A DNA stretch of 64,000 bases from Micromonospora ferruginea (GTDB lineage Bacteria > Actinomycetota > Actinomycetes > Mycobacteriales > Micromonosporaceae), in NCBI RefSeq assembly GCF_013694245.2, contig NZ_CP059322.2:6269001-6333000 (forward strand), written 5' to 3'. The translations under genes and the position numbers were made by a program. The notes beneath the pieces are model-generated. The model did no database searches. It saw only the letters and a program-made list of their open reading frames with translations, and was not told where the DNA came from. Positions within the stretch are counted from its first letter, which is position 1; every line of letters starts with the position of its first letter. Below, one piece after another: positions 25,496-33,493 of the stretch.

Positions 25496-26197
25496 ATGCC
25501 CGACGACGCCCCCGCCCTCGACCTGCTGGCCCTCCTGCCCGAGCCGTGGCGGGAGGCGCTGACCCCGCACCTCGACCCGGCCCGCACCGCGGCGCTGGCC
25601 GAGTTCGTCGCCGGGGAATACGCGACCGCCACGGTCTTCCCGCCGCTGGCGGACCTGTTCTCCGCCTACCGGCTGTGCGGGCCGGCGGAGACGCGGGTGC
25701 TCATCCTCGGGCAGGATCCCTACCACAAGGCCGGGCAGGCGCACGGGTTGAGCTTCAGCGTGCGCGAGGGCGTGTCGGTGCCGCCGTCGCTGCGCAACGT
25801 CTTCAAGGAGTTGGAGGCGGATCTGGGCGTGCCGAAGCCGCGCAGCGGCAACCTGGACGGTTGGGCGGCCCAGGGCGTGCTGCTGCTCAACTCGGTGCTC
25901 ACGGTCCGCCAGGCCACGCCCGGCTCGCACGCCAACCGGGGCTGGGAGGAGTTCACCGACGCCACCATCAAGGCGCTCGACGCGCTCGACCAGCGGGTGG
26001 TCTTCCTGCTCTGGGGCGGCTACGCGCGCAAGAAGGCGGCGCTGGTCACCAATCCGCGGCACGTGGTGCTGGAGGCCGGGCACCCCAGCCCGATGAACCC
26101 GAAGGGCTTCCTCGGCAGCCGGCCGTTCAGCGCGGCCGACAAGGCGCTGGCCGACGCGGGCCTCCCACCGGTCGACTGGTCCCGCTCAGCCGGCTGA
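25496..26197 (+). CDS. ung: Uracil-DNA glycosylase (family 1)
   Basis: 233 residues. It removes uracil from DNA, starting base-excision repair. The water-activating loop is LILGQDPYHKAGQAHG with the catalytic aspartate at residue 74, and the leucine-loop equivalent is GHPSPMNPKGFLGSRPF. LLLNSVLTVR and VFLLWGGYARKK are the other signature strands. The ATG at 25496 follows GAAAGG by six bases; a TTG at 25490 is a poorer start. TAGAGT (25463-25468) is a possible -10. The 3' end overlaps the convergent XRE gene by 12 bases. Confidence 0.96.
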   Translation: MPDDAPALDLLALLPEPWREALTPHLDPARTAALAEFVAGEYATATVFPPLADLFSAYRLCGPAETRVLILGQDPYHKAGQAHGLSFSVREGVSVPPSLRNVFKELEADLGVPKPRSGNLDGWAAQGVLLLNSVLTVRQATPGSHANRGWEEFTDATIKALDALDQRVVFLLWGGYARKKAALVTNPRHVVLEAGHPSPMNPKGFLGSRPFSAADKALADAGLPPVDWSRSAG

Positions 26198-26461
26198 CCC
26201 GCCGGTTCCGGCCGTCGTGTCGAGGGCTGCGTCCAGGTGGTCGTCCAACGGCTCGACCTCGATCCGGAGCTGGCGGTCGAGCGCGGTGAGCAGGCGCTCC
26301 GCGGTGGTCAGGCTGGGCAGCCGGTCGCCTCGCTCGATGCGGGCGACGGCGGCCTGGCTCAGCCCGGCGCGGGCGGCCAGCGCCTGCTGGGTGAGTCCGG
26401 CCCGTTCGCGTTCGTGCCGCAGGGTGTGGGCGAACTGCCGGACCAGGCGACTCTCCGTCAT
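26186..26461 (-). CDS. XRE-family helix-turn-helix regulator
   Basis: 91 residues with a single Cro/C1-type domain: LRHERERAGLTQQALAARAGLSQAAVARIERGDRLPSL, followed by a short helix pair. It resembles HigA/XRE antitoxins or small stand-alone repressors. No toxin gene of HigB or HipA type is adjacent, so it may be solitary. The ATG at 26461 is preferred over in-frame codons further upstream, which run into the palindromic operator region. Unlike its neighbours it sits beside AT-rich DNA, suggesting recent acquisition. Confidence 0.8.
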   Translation of the reverse strand: MTESRLVRQFAHTLRHERERAGLTQQALAARAGLSQAAVARIERGDRLPSLTTAERLLTALDRQLRIEVEPLDDHLDAALDTTAGTGGSAG

Positions 26462-26488
26462 CCCCGCAGAATGGCAGTCCACTCGCGG

Positions 26489-26532
26489 GCGATATGCCGC
26501 TGAGTCATGAATATGACCGAGAGGCATATCGC
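26489..26532. promoter_or_regulatory. Nested palindromic operator between XRE gene and tsaB
   Basis: GCGATATGCC (26489-26498) and GGCATATCGC (26523-26532) are perfect complements. Between them lies a second palindrome, GTCAT-GAAT-ATGAC (26503-26516). The element lies just upstream of the XRE gene and about 90 bases before tsaB. It is clearly more AT-rich than the rest of the window and is a plausible autoregulatory operator. Confidence 0.6.
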
Positions 26533-26608
26533 TCGAAAGTGATGCCTCGTATCGGGAGTGCTACCCAGCGTGAGGGCATGGGGTGGGAGGGGCGCCGCAG
26601 GCGGCGGC

Positions 26609-26614
26609 TAGGCT
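26609..26614 (+). promoter_or_regulatory. TAGGCT -10 box, probably leaderless tsaB mRNA
   Basis: TAGGCT lies eight bases before the GTG at 26623, and no Shine-Dalgarno is present between them. Confidence 0.5.
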
Positions 26615-26622
26615 GGTTCACC

Positions 26623-27300
26623 GTGCTCGTACTGGTGGTGGACTCCTCGACGCCCGCGGTGACCGCGGCGCTGGTCGAGGTCTCGGCGGACGGCGTCGCG
26701 CTCCGCGCGTCCCGGTGCACGGTCGACGCCCGGGCCCACGGCGAGTTGCTCGCGCCGCAGGTCGACGCCGTGCTCGCCGACGTCGGCGCGCGCCCCGGCG
26801 ACCTGGCCGCGATCGTCGCCGGGCTCGGCCCCGGCCCGTTCACCGGGCTGCGGGTCGGCCTGGTCACCGCCGCCACCATGGGTCAGGTGCTCGGCGTCCC
26901 GACGTACGGCGTCTGCTCGCTGGACGGCCTCGGCCAACCGTCGGGTGACGGCGGGTCGGTGCTGGTGGCGAGCGACGCGCGGCGTCGCGAGATCTACTGG
27001 GCCGTCCACGACGGCGCCGGCCGGCGCGTCGCCGGGCCGGACGTGGCGGCCCCGGCGGTCGTCGCCGAGCGGGCCCGCGAGCTGGCGGTCACCGCCGCGG
27101 TGGGCGACGGCGCACACCGGTACGCCGACGTGCTCGGGCTGCCGGTGCGGGACGAGCCGCGCTACCCGGACCCGCTGGTGCTGGCCGGTCTCGCCGCGCC
27201 GCGGATCCGCGCGGGTGGGCCCGGTGAGCCGCTCACCCCGCTCTACCTGCGCCGCCCGGACGCGGTCGCGGCCACCGGCCACAAGCCGGTCCTGCGATGA
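26623..27300 (+). CDS. tsaB: tRNA t6A synthesis protein TsaB
   Basis: 225 residues of the ASKHA fold, the inactive partner that holds TsaD in the t6A machinery. It opens LVLVVDSSTPAVTAALVE and contains GLGPGPFTGLRVGLVTA, the conserved TsaB loop, and LLVASDARRREIYWA-like sequence further on. The GTG at 26623 is chosen because the first beta strand begins there and a TAGGCT box precedes it; the frame extends upstream only through the operator. The stop overlaps the rimI start (ATGA). Confidence 0.93.
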   Translation: MLVLVVDSSTPAVTAALVEVSADGVALRASRCTVDARAHGELLAPQVDAVLADVGARPGDLAAIVAGLGPGPFTGLRVGLVTAATMGQVLGVPTYGVCSLDGLGQPSGDGGSVLVASDARRREIYWAVHDGAGRRVAGPDVAAPAVVAERARELAVTAAVGDGAHRYADVLGLPVRDEPRYPDPLVLAGLAAPRIRAGGPGEPLTPLYLRRPDAVAATGHKPVLR

Positions 27301-27740
27301 GGCTGGGCCGGTTCCGCTGGTGGCACGTCGAGGAGGTGCTGCCCATCGAGGCGGACCTGTTCGGCGCCGAGCAGTGGACCCCGGGCATGTTCTGGAACGA
27401 ACTCGCCAACGGGCACTTCTACCTGGTCGCCACCGACGACGACGGCAGCGTGGCCGGCTACGCCGGGCTGGCCGTCGCCCCGCCCGACGAGGCGTGGGTG
27501 CAGAACGTCGCGGTGCGCCGGGACGCCCAGCGTCGAGGCGTCGGCCGCCTGCTGCTGGAGGCGCTGCTCGCCGAGGCGGCCCGGCGGGGCGTCCGCAGCA
27601 CGCTGCTGGAGGTCGCCGCGGACAACGCCCCGGCGCAGCGGCTCTACGCCACCTACGGCTTCGAGCCGATCGGGGTGCGGCGGGGCTACTACCAACCGAG
27701 CAACACCGACGCGCTGGTCATGCAGCGCAACGAGGACTGA
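27297..27740 (+). CDS. rimI: GNAT acetyltransferase, RimI type
   Basis: 147 residues with a GNAT fold: the acetyl-CoA loop is VRRDAQRRGVGRLLLEALL, preceded by AWVQNVAV, with the late motif LEVAADNAPAQRLYATYGF and tyrosine in RRGYYQP. RimI acetylates the N-terminus of ribosomal protein S18 and possibly other proteins. Placement between tsaB and tsaD is the standard bacterial order, and the overlap with tsaB supports one transcript. Confidence 0.93.
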   Translation: MRLGRFRWWHVEEVLPIEADLFGAEQWTPGMFWNELANGHFYLVATDDDGSVAGYAGLAVAPPDEAWVQNVAVRRDAQRRGVGRLLLEALLAEAARRGVRSTLLEVAADNAPAQRLYATYGFEPIGVRRGYYQPSNTDALVMQRNED

Positions 27741-27745
27741 CGGGC

Positions 27746-28792
27746 ATGGCTGACGAACCACTGATCCTCGGCATCGAGACCTCCTGCGACGAGACCGGCG
27801 TGGGCATCGTGCGCGGGCACACGCTGCTCGCCGACGCGCTGGCCTCCAGCGTCGAGGAACACGCCCGGTTCGGCGGCGTGGTGCCCGAGGTGGCCAGCCG
27901 GGCCCACCTGGAGGCGATCGTGCCGACGATGGACCGGGCGCTGCGGGAGGCCGGCGTCACCATCGCCGACGTCGACGCCATCGCGGTGACCTCCGGGCCG
28001 GGCCTGGCCGGCGCGCTGCTCGTCGGCGTCGCCGCCGCCAAGGGGTACGCGGTGGCCGCGGAGAAACCGGTGTACGGGGTGAACCACCTCGCCGCGCACG
28101 TGGCCGTGGACACGCTGGAGCACGGTCCGCTGCCCGAGCCGGCGATCGCGCTGCTGGTCTCCGGCGGGCACTCCTCGCTGCTGCGCGTCGACGACCTGGC
28201 CCGGGGCGTCGTCCCGCTCGGCGCCACCATCGACGACGCGGCCGGGGAGGCGTTCGACAAGGTGGCCCGGCTGCTCGGGCTGCCGTTCCCCGGCGGGCCG
28301 TACATCGACCGGGAGGCGCGGGCCGGCGACCCGGCGTCGATCGTGTTCCCGCGCGGCCTGACCGCCGCGAAGGACCTGGCCGCGCACCGGTACGACTTCT
28401 CCTTCTCCGGCCTGAAGACCGCGGTGGCCCGCTGGGTGGAGGCGCGGCAGCGGGTCGGCGAGCCGGTGCCGGTGGCCGACGTGGCGGCGTCCTTCCAGGA
28501 GGCGGTCTGCGACGTGCTGGTCGGCAAGGCGCTGGACGCCTGCCGCACCAGCGGGATCGACACGCTGGTGATCGGTGGCGGGGTGGCGGCCAACTCCCGA
28601 CTGCGGGCGATGGCCGAGCAGCGGGCCGCCAGGCACGGCGTCCGGGTGCGTACGCCCCGGCCGAAGCTCTGCACGGACAACGGCGCGATGGTGGCGGCGC
28701 TCGGTTCGCACCTGGTCGCCGCGGGGGTCGCCCCGAGCCGGCTGGACCTGCCGGCCGACTCCGCGATGCCGCTGACCGTGGTCAGCGTCTGA
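27746..28792 (+). CDS. tsaD: tRNA t6A transferase TsaD
   Basis: 348 residues, the catalytic ASKHA-fold subunit that transfers threonylcarbamoyl to A37 of tRNA. ILGIETSCDETGVGIV begins the ATPase fold. The metal-binding histidines lie in GVNHLAAHVAVD near residues 114-118. LLVSGGHSSLLRV, TIDDAAGEAFDKVARLLG, GGGVAANSRLR and TDNGAMVAALG complete the set. The ATG at 27746 is five bases after the rimI stop. Essential in most bacteria. Confidence 0.97.
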   Translation: MADEPLILGIETSCDETGVGIVRGHTLLADALASSVEEHARFGGVVPEVASRAHLEAIVPTMDRALREAGVTIADVDAIAVTSGPGLAGALLVGVAAAKGYAVAAEKPVYGVNHLAAHVAVDTLEHGPLPEPAIALLVSGGHSSLLRVDDLARGVVPLGATIDDAAGEAFDKVARLLGLPFPGGPYIDREARAGDPASIVFPRGLTAAKDLAAHRYDFSFSGLKTAVARWVEARQRVGEPVPVADVAASFQEAVCDVLVGKALDACRTSGIDTLVIGGGVAANSRLRAMAEQRAARHGVRVRTPRPKLCTDNGAMVAALGSHLVAAGVAPSRLDLPADSAMPLTVVSV

Positions 28793-28808
28793 CCGGGGAG
28801 GAACCGAC

Positions 28809-29063
28809 ATGATCGTCCGGATGTGGGAGGCGAAGGCCGAGCCGTACGGCTTCGCCGACCTGATCACCTGGGTCTGCGAGACCGCGCTGCCCGAGTTCGA
28901 GCACGACCCGATGCACGTGGCCAGCGAGGTGTTCTCCTCCACCGACCACCGCCTGGTGGTCATCTCCAAGTGGCGGAACAATCCGCGCGACCTCCCCGAG
29001 CCGCCCATGCGGCTGGTCGCCCGCCCGCCGCACAGCTGGGACTTCACCGAGGTCGACCGCTAG
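28809..29063 (+). CDS. Small conserved-looking protein, function unknown
   Basis: 84 residues, with a strong GGGGAGGA before the ATG at 28809 and only 16 bases after tsaD, so probably cotranscribed. The pattern (IVRMWEAKAEPYGFADLITWV, then RLVVISKWRNNP) resembles a single dimeric alpha/beta barrel unit as in ABM-type proteins, but I cannot name a family with confidence. No signal peptide or membrane segment. A role linked to tRNA modification is not implied by more than position. Confidence 0.65.
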   Translation: MIVRMWEAKAEPYGFADLITWVCETALPEFEHDPMHVASEVFSSTDHRLVVISKWRNNPRDLPEPPMRLVARPPHSWDFTEVDR

Positions 29064-29143
29064 GGCTGCCCCCGGGGCGGGCCGGCACGGCGGCCGGAAT
29101 TGGTTGGCGGGCGATCGGCTCCGGCACCTAGCGTCGGTGGGTC

Positions 29144-30850
29144 ATGCGCTTCTCACCGGCCGGCGATCCCGGCACCCCCGACGCGCGGTCCGCCACCCGC
29201 TACCTGGTGTGGCTCGCCGGGCGACATCCCGTCTACTTCGGCGGCGGCATCACGCTGGGCGTGATCTGGATGCTGGCCCAGGCGCTGGTGCCGGCCGCGA
29301 TCGGGCGGGCGGTGGAGGCCGGGCTGGCCCAACGCGACCCGGACGCGCTGCTGCGCTGGGCCCTCGCCCTGCTCGGGCTGGGCCTGGTCCAGGCCGTCGC
29401 CGGCATCCTGCGGCACCGCTGCGCGGTGCACAACTGGCTCGGCGCCGCCTACCGCACCGTGCAGGTCACCGTGGACGCCACCAACCGGCTCGGCGCGGCG
29501 CTGCCCCGCCGGGTGGCGGCCGGCGAGGTGGTGAGCATCGGCACCTCCGACATCGAGCACATCGGCGGCGCGATCGACATCACCGCCCGGGGCGCCGGGT
29601 CCGTGGTCGGCATCGTCACCGTCGCGGTGATCCTGCTCGACGCCTCCCTGCCGCTCGGTCTCGTGGTGGTGCTCGGCGTGCCGCTGCTGATGGCGCTGGT
29701 CGGGCTGCTGATCCGGCCGCTGCACCACAAGCAGGCCGCCTACCGGGAGTCGACCGGCCGGCTCACCGCCCGGGCCGCGGACATCGTCTCCGGCCTGCGG
29801 GTGCTGCGCGGGGTGGGCGGGGAGCCGGTGCTGGCCGCCCGCTACCGGGAACGGTCGCAGGCGTTGCGCGCGGACGGCCTGCGGGTGGCCCGGGTGGAGT
29901 CGCTGCTCCAGGCCGCGCAGATCCTGCTACCAGGCGTCTTCGTGGTGCTGGTGACCTGGCTCGGCGCGCGGTTCGCGCTGCGCGGCGAGATCACCGCCGG
30001 CCAGCTCGTCTCGTTCTACGGCTACACCGCGTTCCTGGTCAGCCCGCTGCGCAACCTCACCGAGGCGGCCGACAAGCTGACCCGGGGGCACGTCGCGGCC
30101 CGCCGGGTGGTCCGGCTGCTGCGGCTCGCGCCGGAGTTCACCGACCCGACGCGCCCGGTGCCGGTGCCGGCCGGGCCCGGTGAGCTGGTGGACGTGCGTT
30201 CCGGGCTGGTGCTGCGGCCGGGCCGGCTCACCGCGCTGGCCGCCGCCGCGCCGCAGGACGCCGCCGAGATCGCCGACCGGCTCGGCCGGTACGCCGACGG
30301 CGACGTGACGCTGCACGGCGTACCGCTGCGGGACGTGGCGCTGGCGACGGTGCGCGAGCGGATCCTGGTGGCCGACAACGACGCGCAGCTTTTCAGCGGC
30401 GTGCTCCGCACGGAGCTGGACCCGCACGACCGGGCCGAGCCCGGCGCGGTCGAGGCGGCGCTGGTCGCGGCGAGCGCGACCGACGTGGTCGAGGCGCTGC
30501 CCGGCGGCCTGGACGGCGCGGTCGCCGAGCGCGGCCGGGAGTTCTCCGGCGGGCAGCGGCAGCGGCTGCGGCTGGCCCGCGCGCTGGTCGCCGACCCGGA
30601 GACGCTGATCCTCGTCGAGCCGACCAGCGCGGTGGACGCGCACACCGAGGCGCAGGTCGCCGGCCGGTTGGGCGCGGCCCGGCGCGGTCGCACCACGCTG
30701 GTCTGCACCACCAGCCCGCTGATGCTCGGCCGGGCCGAGCACGTGGTCTTCGTGGAGGACGGCAAGGTCGTCGCCGAGGGCCGGCACGACGAACTGCTCG
30801 CCACCGAGCCCCGGTACGCGGCCACGGTGAGCCGGGAGGAGGACCGATGA
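29144..30850 (+). CDS. ABC exporter half-transporter with degenerate ATPase motifs (subunit 1)
   Basis: 568 residues: six membrane helices (about 30-310) then an ATPase domain. The Walker A loop is missing (the segment reads LTALAAAAPQDAAEIADRLG instead of GxxGxGKST). The Q-loop is altered (LVADNDAQLF), Walker B has lost its aspartate (LILVEPTSAVD), and the H-loop is CTTSP instead of AHR. The signature FSGGQRQRLRLARAL at residues 467-481 is perfect. It therefore cannot hydrolyse ATP by itself but supplies a good signature to its partner encoded at 30847, whose start overlaps this stop. TAGCGT (29129-29134) may be the -10. The substrate is unknown. Confidence 0.88.
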   Translation: MRFSPAGDPGTPDARSATRYLVWLAGRHPVYFGGGITLGVIWMLAQALVPAAIGRAVEAGLAQRDPDALLRWALALLGLGLVQAVAGILRHRCAVHNWLGAAYRTVQVTVDATNRLGAALPRRVAAGEVVSIGTSDIEHIGGAIDITARGAGSVVGIVTVAVILLDASLPLGLVVVLGVPLLMALVGLLIRPLHHKQAAYRESTGRLTARAADIVSGLRVLRGVGGEPVLAARYRERSQALRADGLRVARVESLLQAAQILLPGVFVVLVTWLGARFALRGEITAGQLVSFYGYTAFLVSPLRNLTEAADKLTRGHVAARRVVRLLRLAPEFTDPTRPVPVPAGPGELVDVRSGLVLRPGRLTALAAAAPQDAAEIADRLGRYADGDVTLHGVPLRDVALATVRERILVADNDAQLFSGVLRTELDPHDRAEPGAVEAALVAASATDVVEALPGGLDGAVAERGREFSGGQRQRLRLARALVADPETLILVEPTSAVDAHTEAQVAGRLGAARRGRTTLVCTTSPLMLGRAEHVVFVEDGKVVAEGRHDELLATEPRYAATVSREEDR

Positions 30851-32595
30851 GCAACGCGCTGCCCGTCGCCGACGGCGCGCGGGTCCGCCGGTACGTGCGG
30901 GAGCTGATCCGCCGGCACCCGCGCGGCCTGGCCACCGTGCTCGGCCTGCACGCGCTGGCCGCGGCGGCCGGGCTGGTCACCCCGCGCCTGCTCGGTGACC
31001 TGGTCGAGGGGATCTCCCGGGGTGTCGCGGCGACCACCGTCGACCGGGTGGTGGCCGCCATCGCCGCGTTCGTGGTGGTGCAGTCGGTGCTGGTCCGCTT
31101 CGCGCACCTGGCCTCCGCCCGGCTCGGCGAGCGGGTCCTCGCCGAGCTGCGCGAGGAGTTCGTCGACCGGGTGCTCGCGCTGCCGCTGTCCACGGTGGAG
31201 CGGGCCGGCACCGGTGACCTGCTCACCCGCACCTCGCGGGACGTCTCCGCGCTGTCCCGGACGGTCCGCTTCGCCGGGCCGGAGACGCTGATCGCGGCGC
31301 TGACCGTGTTGCTGATCCTCGGCGCGCTGCTGCTGACCGGGCCGCTGCTGGTGCTGCCCAGCCTGCTCGCGGTGCCGGTGCTCGTTGCCGGCACCCGGTG
31401 GTACCTGCGCCGCGCGCCGCAGGGCTACCTGCGGGAGAACGCCGCCTACTCGGACATCACCGACGGGATCAGCGAGACGGTCGAGGGCGCGCGGACCACC
31501 GAGGCACTGCGCCAGGCCGCCCGCCGCCGGGCCCGTGGCGACGCCGACATCGAGCGGTCGTACGCGGCCGAGCGCTACACGCTGTTCCTGCGCACCGTCT
31601 TCTGGCCGGTGGCGGAGTTCGGCTATCTGGTGCCGATGGTGGCCACCCTGCTCATCGGCGGCTGGTTCCACCTGAAGGGCTGGGCCAGCCTGGGCCAGGT
31701 CACCGCCGCCACGCTCTACGCCCAGCAGCTCACCGACCCGATCGAGCGGCTGCTCGGCTGGCTGGACGAGTTCCAGGTGGGCGGCGCCTCGCTGGCCCGG
31801 CTGCTCGGCGTGGCCGTCGAGCCGGACGACCGGTCCCCGGTGTCCACCGGCGCCGGCCGGCGCGACGTCGACGGCCGGCTGGCCGCGCACGACGTTCGGT
31901 ACGCGTACCGGCCCGGCCACGACGTGCTGCACGGGGTGACGCTGGTGCCCCGGCCGGGGGAGCGGCTGGCCATGGTGGGTCCGTCCGGCGCCGGCAAGTC
32001 GACGCTGGGCCGGCTGCTGGCCGGCGTGCACACCCCGAGCGCCGGCACCGTGACCGTCGACGGTCGACCCCTCACCGACCTGCCCCTGGACGAGCTGCGG
32101 ACCCACGTCGCGCTGGTCAGCCAGGAGCACCACGTGTTCATCGGCACGCTCGCCGACAACGTGGCGATGGTCCGTCCGGCCGCCGGACCCGCCGAGGTGC
32201 GGGCCGCGTTGGCCGCGGTGGACGCGCTGGACTGGGCGCTGGCGCTGCCGGCGGGGCTGGACACGGTCGTCGGCGCGGGCGGGCATCCGCTCACCCCGGC
32301 GCAGGCGCAGCAGCTCGCGCTGGCCCGGCTGGTCCTGGCCGACCCGCACACGCTGGTGCTGGACGAGGCCACCTCGCTGATCGACCCGCGGGCCGCCCGG
32401 GCGCTGGAACGCTCGCTGGCGGCGGTGCTGCACGGGCGGACCGTGATCGCCATCGCGCACCGGCTCTTCTCCGCGCACGACGCGGACCGGGTGGCGGTGG
32501 TGTCCGACGGCCGGATCGTGGAGCTGGGCTCGCACGACGAGTTGGTCGCCGCCGACGGCTCCTACGCCGCGCTGTGGCGCTCCTGGCACGGGTGA
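30847..32595 (+). CDS. ABC exporter half-transporter with intact ATPase but degenerate signature (subunit 2)
   Basis: 582 residues, six membrane helices then an ATPase domain. Walker A (GPSGAGKST, Lys384), Q-loop (LVSQEHHVF), Walker B with catalytic glutamate (LVLDEATSLID, Glu507) and H-loop (AIAHR) are canonical. The signature is replaced by LTPAQAQQ at residue 482. In a dimer with the upstream subunit, one composite site would have every functional motif and the other none. This is an extreme version of the asymmetric heterodimeric exporters related to TM287/288 or BmrCD. A dispersed GGGGCCCC repeat follows the stop. Confidence 0.9.
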   Translation: MSNALPVADGARVRRYVRELIRRHPRGLATVLGLHALAAAAGLVTPRLLGDLVEGISRGVAATTVDRVVAAIAAFVVVQSVLVRFAHLASARLGERVLAELREEFVDRVLALPLSTVERAGTGDLLTRTSRDVSALSRTVRFAGPETLIAALTVLLILGALLLTGPLLVLPSLLAVPVLVAGTRWYLRRAPQGYLRENAAYSDITDGISETVEGARTTEALRQAARRRARGDADIERSYAAERYTLFLRTVFWPVAEFGYLVPMVATLLIGGWFHLKGWASLGQVTAATLYAQQLTDPIERLLGWLDEFQVGGASLARLLGVAVEPDDRSPVSTGAGRRDVDGRLAAHDVRYAYRPGHDVLHGVTLVPRPGERLAMVGPSGAGKSTLGRLLAGVHTPSAGTVTVDGRPLTDLPLDELRTHVALVSQEHHVFIGTLADNVAMVRPAAGPAEVRAALAAVDALDWALALPAGLDTVVGAGGHPLTPAQAQQLALARLVLADPHTLVLDEATSLIDPRAARALERSLAAVLHGRTVIAIAHRLFSAHDADRVAVVSDGRIVELGSHDELVAADGSYAALWRSWHG

Positions 32596-32598
32596 GGT

Positions 32599-32655
32599 GT
32601 AAGGAGGGGCCCCTTCTTAACGCCTGGCGTAGAGGAAGGGGCCCCGCTTAACACC
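32599..32655 (+). repeat. Dispersed GGGGCCCC/TTAAC repeat, copy A
   Basis: Two GGGGCCCC boxes (32606-32613 and 32638-32645) are 32 bases apart, with CTTAACGCC between them and GCTTAACACC after the second. The ends form an imperfect inverted repeat (TGTAAGGAGGGG against CCCCGCTTAAC). It lies between convergent genes and could act as a two-way terminator. Confidence 0.8.
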
Positions 32656-32661
32656 GCTTGC

Positions 32662-33399
32662 TCACGAGCGGCGCATCAGCCGCCAGGTCGTGTACCCGCC
32701 GGTGCCCAGCGCGATCAGGAAGACCGCCCACACGATCCCGGTGCTCACCTGGAGCCCGCCGCCGCTGGACGCGTTGGCCTGGGCGGCGGCCACCAGGGAA
32801 TCGCTCTGCGCGGCCGGGATCGCGGGCGGCGGCAACTGCTGCCAGCGGACCAGCCCGGTGCTCTCCAGCATGGTCATGTGGTCGTTGACGAACTTGTTGG
32901 CGTCCTCGGCGAGCTTGCGCACGACCGGGTCCTTGGTGCTGGCCCGGACCGCCCCGATCACCGGGAAGATGTTGCCGTGGGCGACCCGGAGCCGGGTGAC
33001 GAAGATCTGGTCGAACTGGGCGCCGTTGGCGTTCTGCATCTCGGTCAGCCAGCCCTTCTGCTGGGTCGTCGGCTCCGCCGGCAGCACCGCGCCCAGCTTG
33101 TTGGCGGCCTCGACCACCAGTTGGTCCAGCACGCCGTGCTGGCGGGCGATCTCCGCGCCGACCTCCCGGACCCGGGGGGACTTGCCCTTCTCGGCGGCCA
33201 TCGTCCCGGCCGGCATCTCCCACAGCCCGGCCAGCCGGACGCCGTTGAGCAGCGTCATGTCGGCGGCGTTCATCTGCACGCCGGGGTTGGGCGCGGCCTG
33301 CGCCATGCCGGGAAGGACGCCGATCCCCGCGCCGATCGCGACGAGCAGCAGGGTCACCCGGTGCGCCAGCCGGCGACGTGCGGATTCCAGCGATGCCAT
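32662..33399 (-). CDS. DUF4142 protein with signal peptide and C-terminal anchor
   Basis: 245 residues. A signal peptide (VTLLLVAIGAGIGVLPGMAQA) is followed by a helical DUF4142 region (AADMTLLNGVRLAGLWEMPAG, then ARQHGVLDQLVVEAANKLG and VNDHMTMLESTG), a Ser/Gly linker and a C-terminal membrane helix (IVWAVFLIALGTGGYTTWRL). It should be an exported, membrane-anchored four-helix bundle. DUF4142 proteins are ferritin-like in shape but without a known enzymatic role. The ATG at 33399 follows GAGGAGG at a longish distance. Confidence 0.82.
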   Translation of the reverse strand: MASLESARRRLAHRVTLLLVAIGAGIGVLPGMAQAAPNPGVQMNAADMTLLNGVRLAGLWEMPAGTMAAEKGKSPRVREVGAEIARQHGVLDQLVVEAANKLGAVLPAEPTTQQKGWLTEMQNANGAQFDQIFVTRLRVAHGNIFPVIGAVRASTKDPVVRKLAEDANKFVNDHMTMLESTGLVRWQQLPPPAIPAAQSDSLVAAAQANASSGGGLQVSTGIVWAVFLIALGTGGYTTWRLMRRS

Positions 33400-33493
33400 G
33401 GTTGGGTTGCCTCCTCGATCCGGACCGCTACGCGGGGTCGCGGACGGCCGAGCCGAGCGGCCGTCCGCACACTGGTACGGATCACCGCGCCGA

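Noticed and set aside
26186..26461. HigBA toxin-antitoxin pair
   Set aside because: The XRE protein could be an antitoxin, but no toxin-like frame lies on either side.
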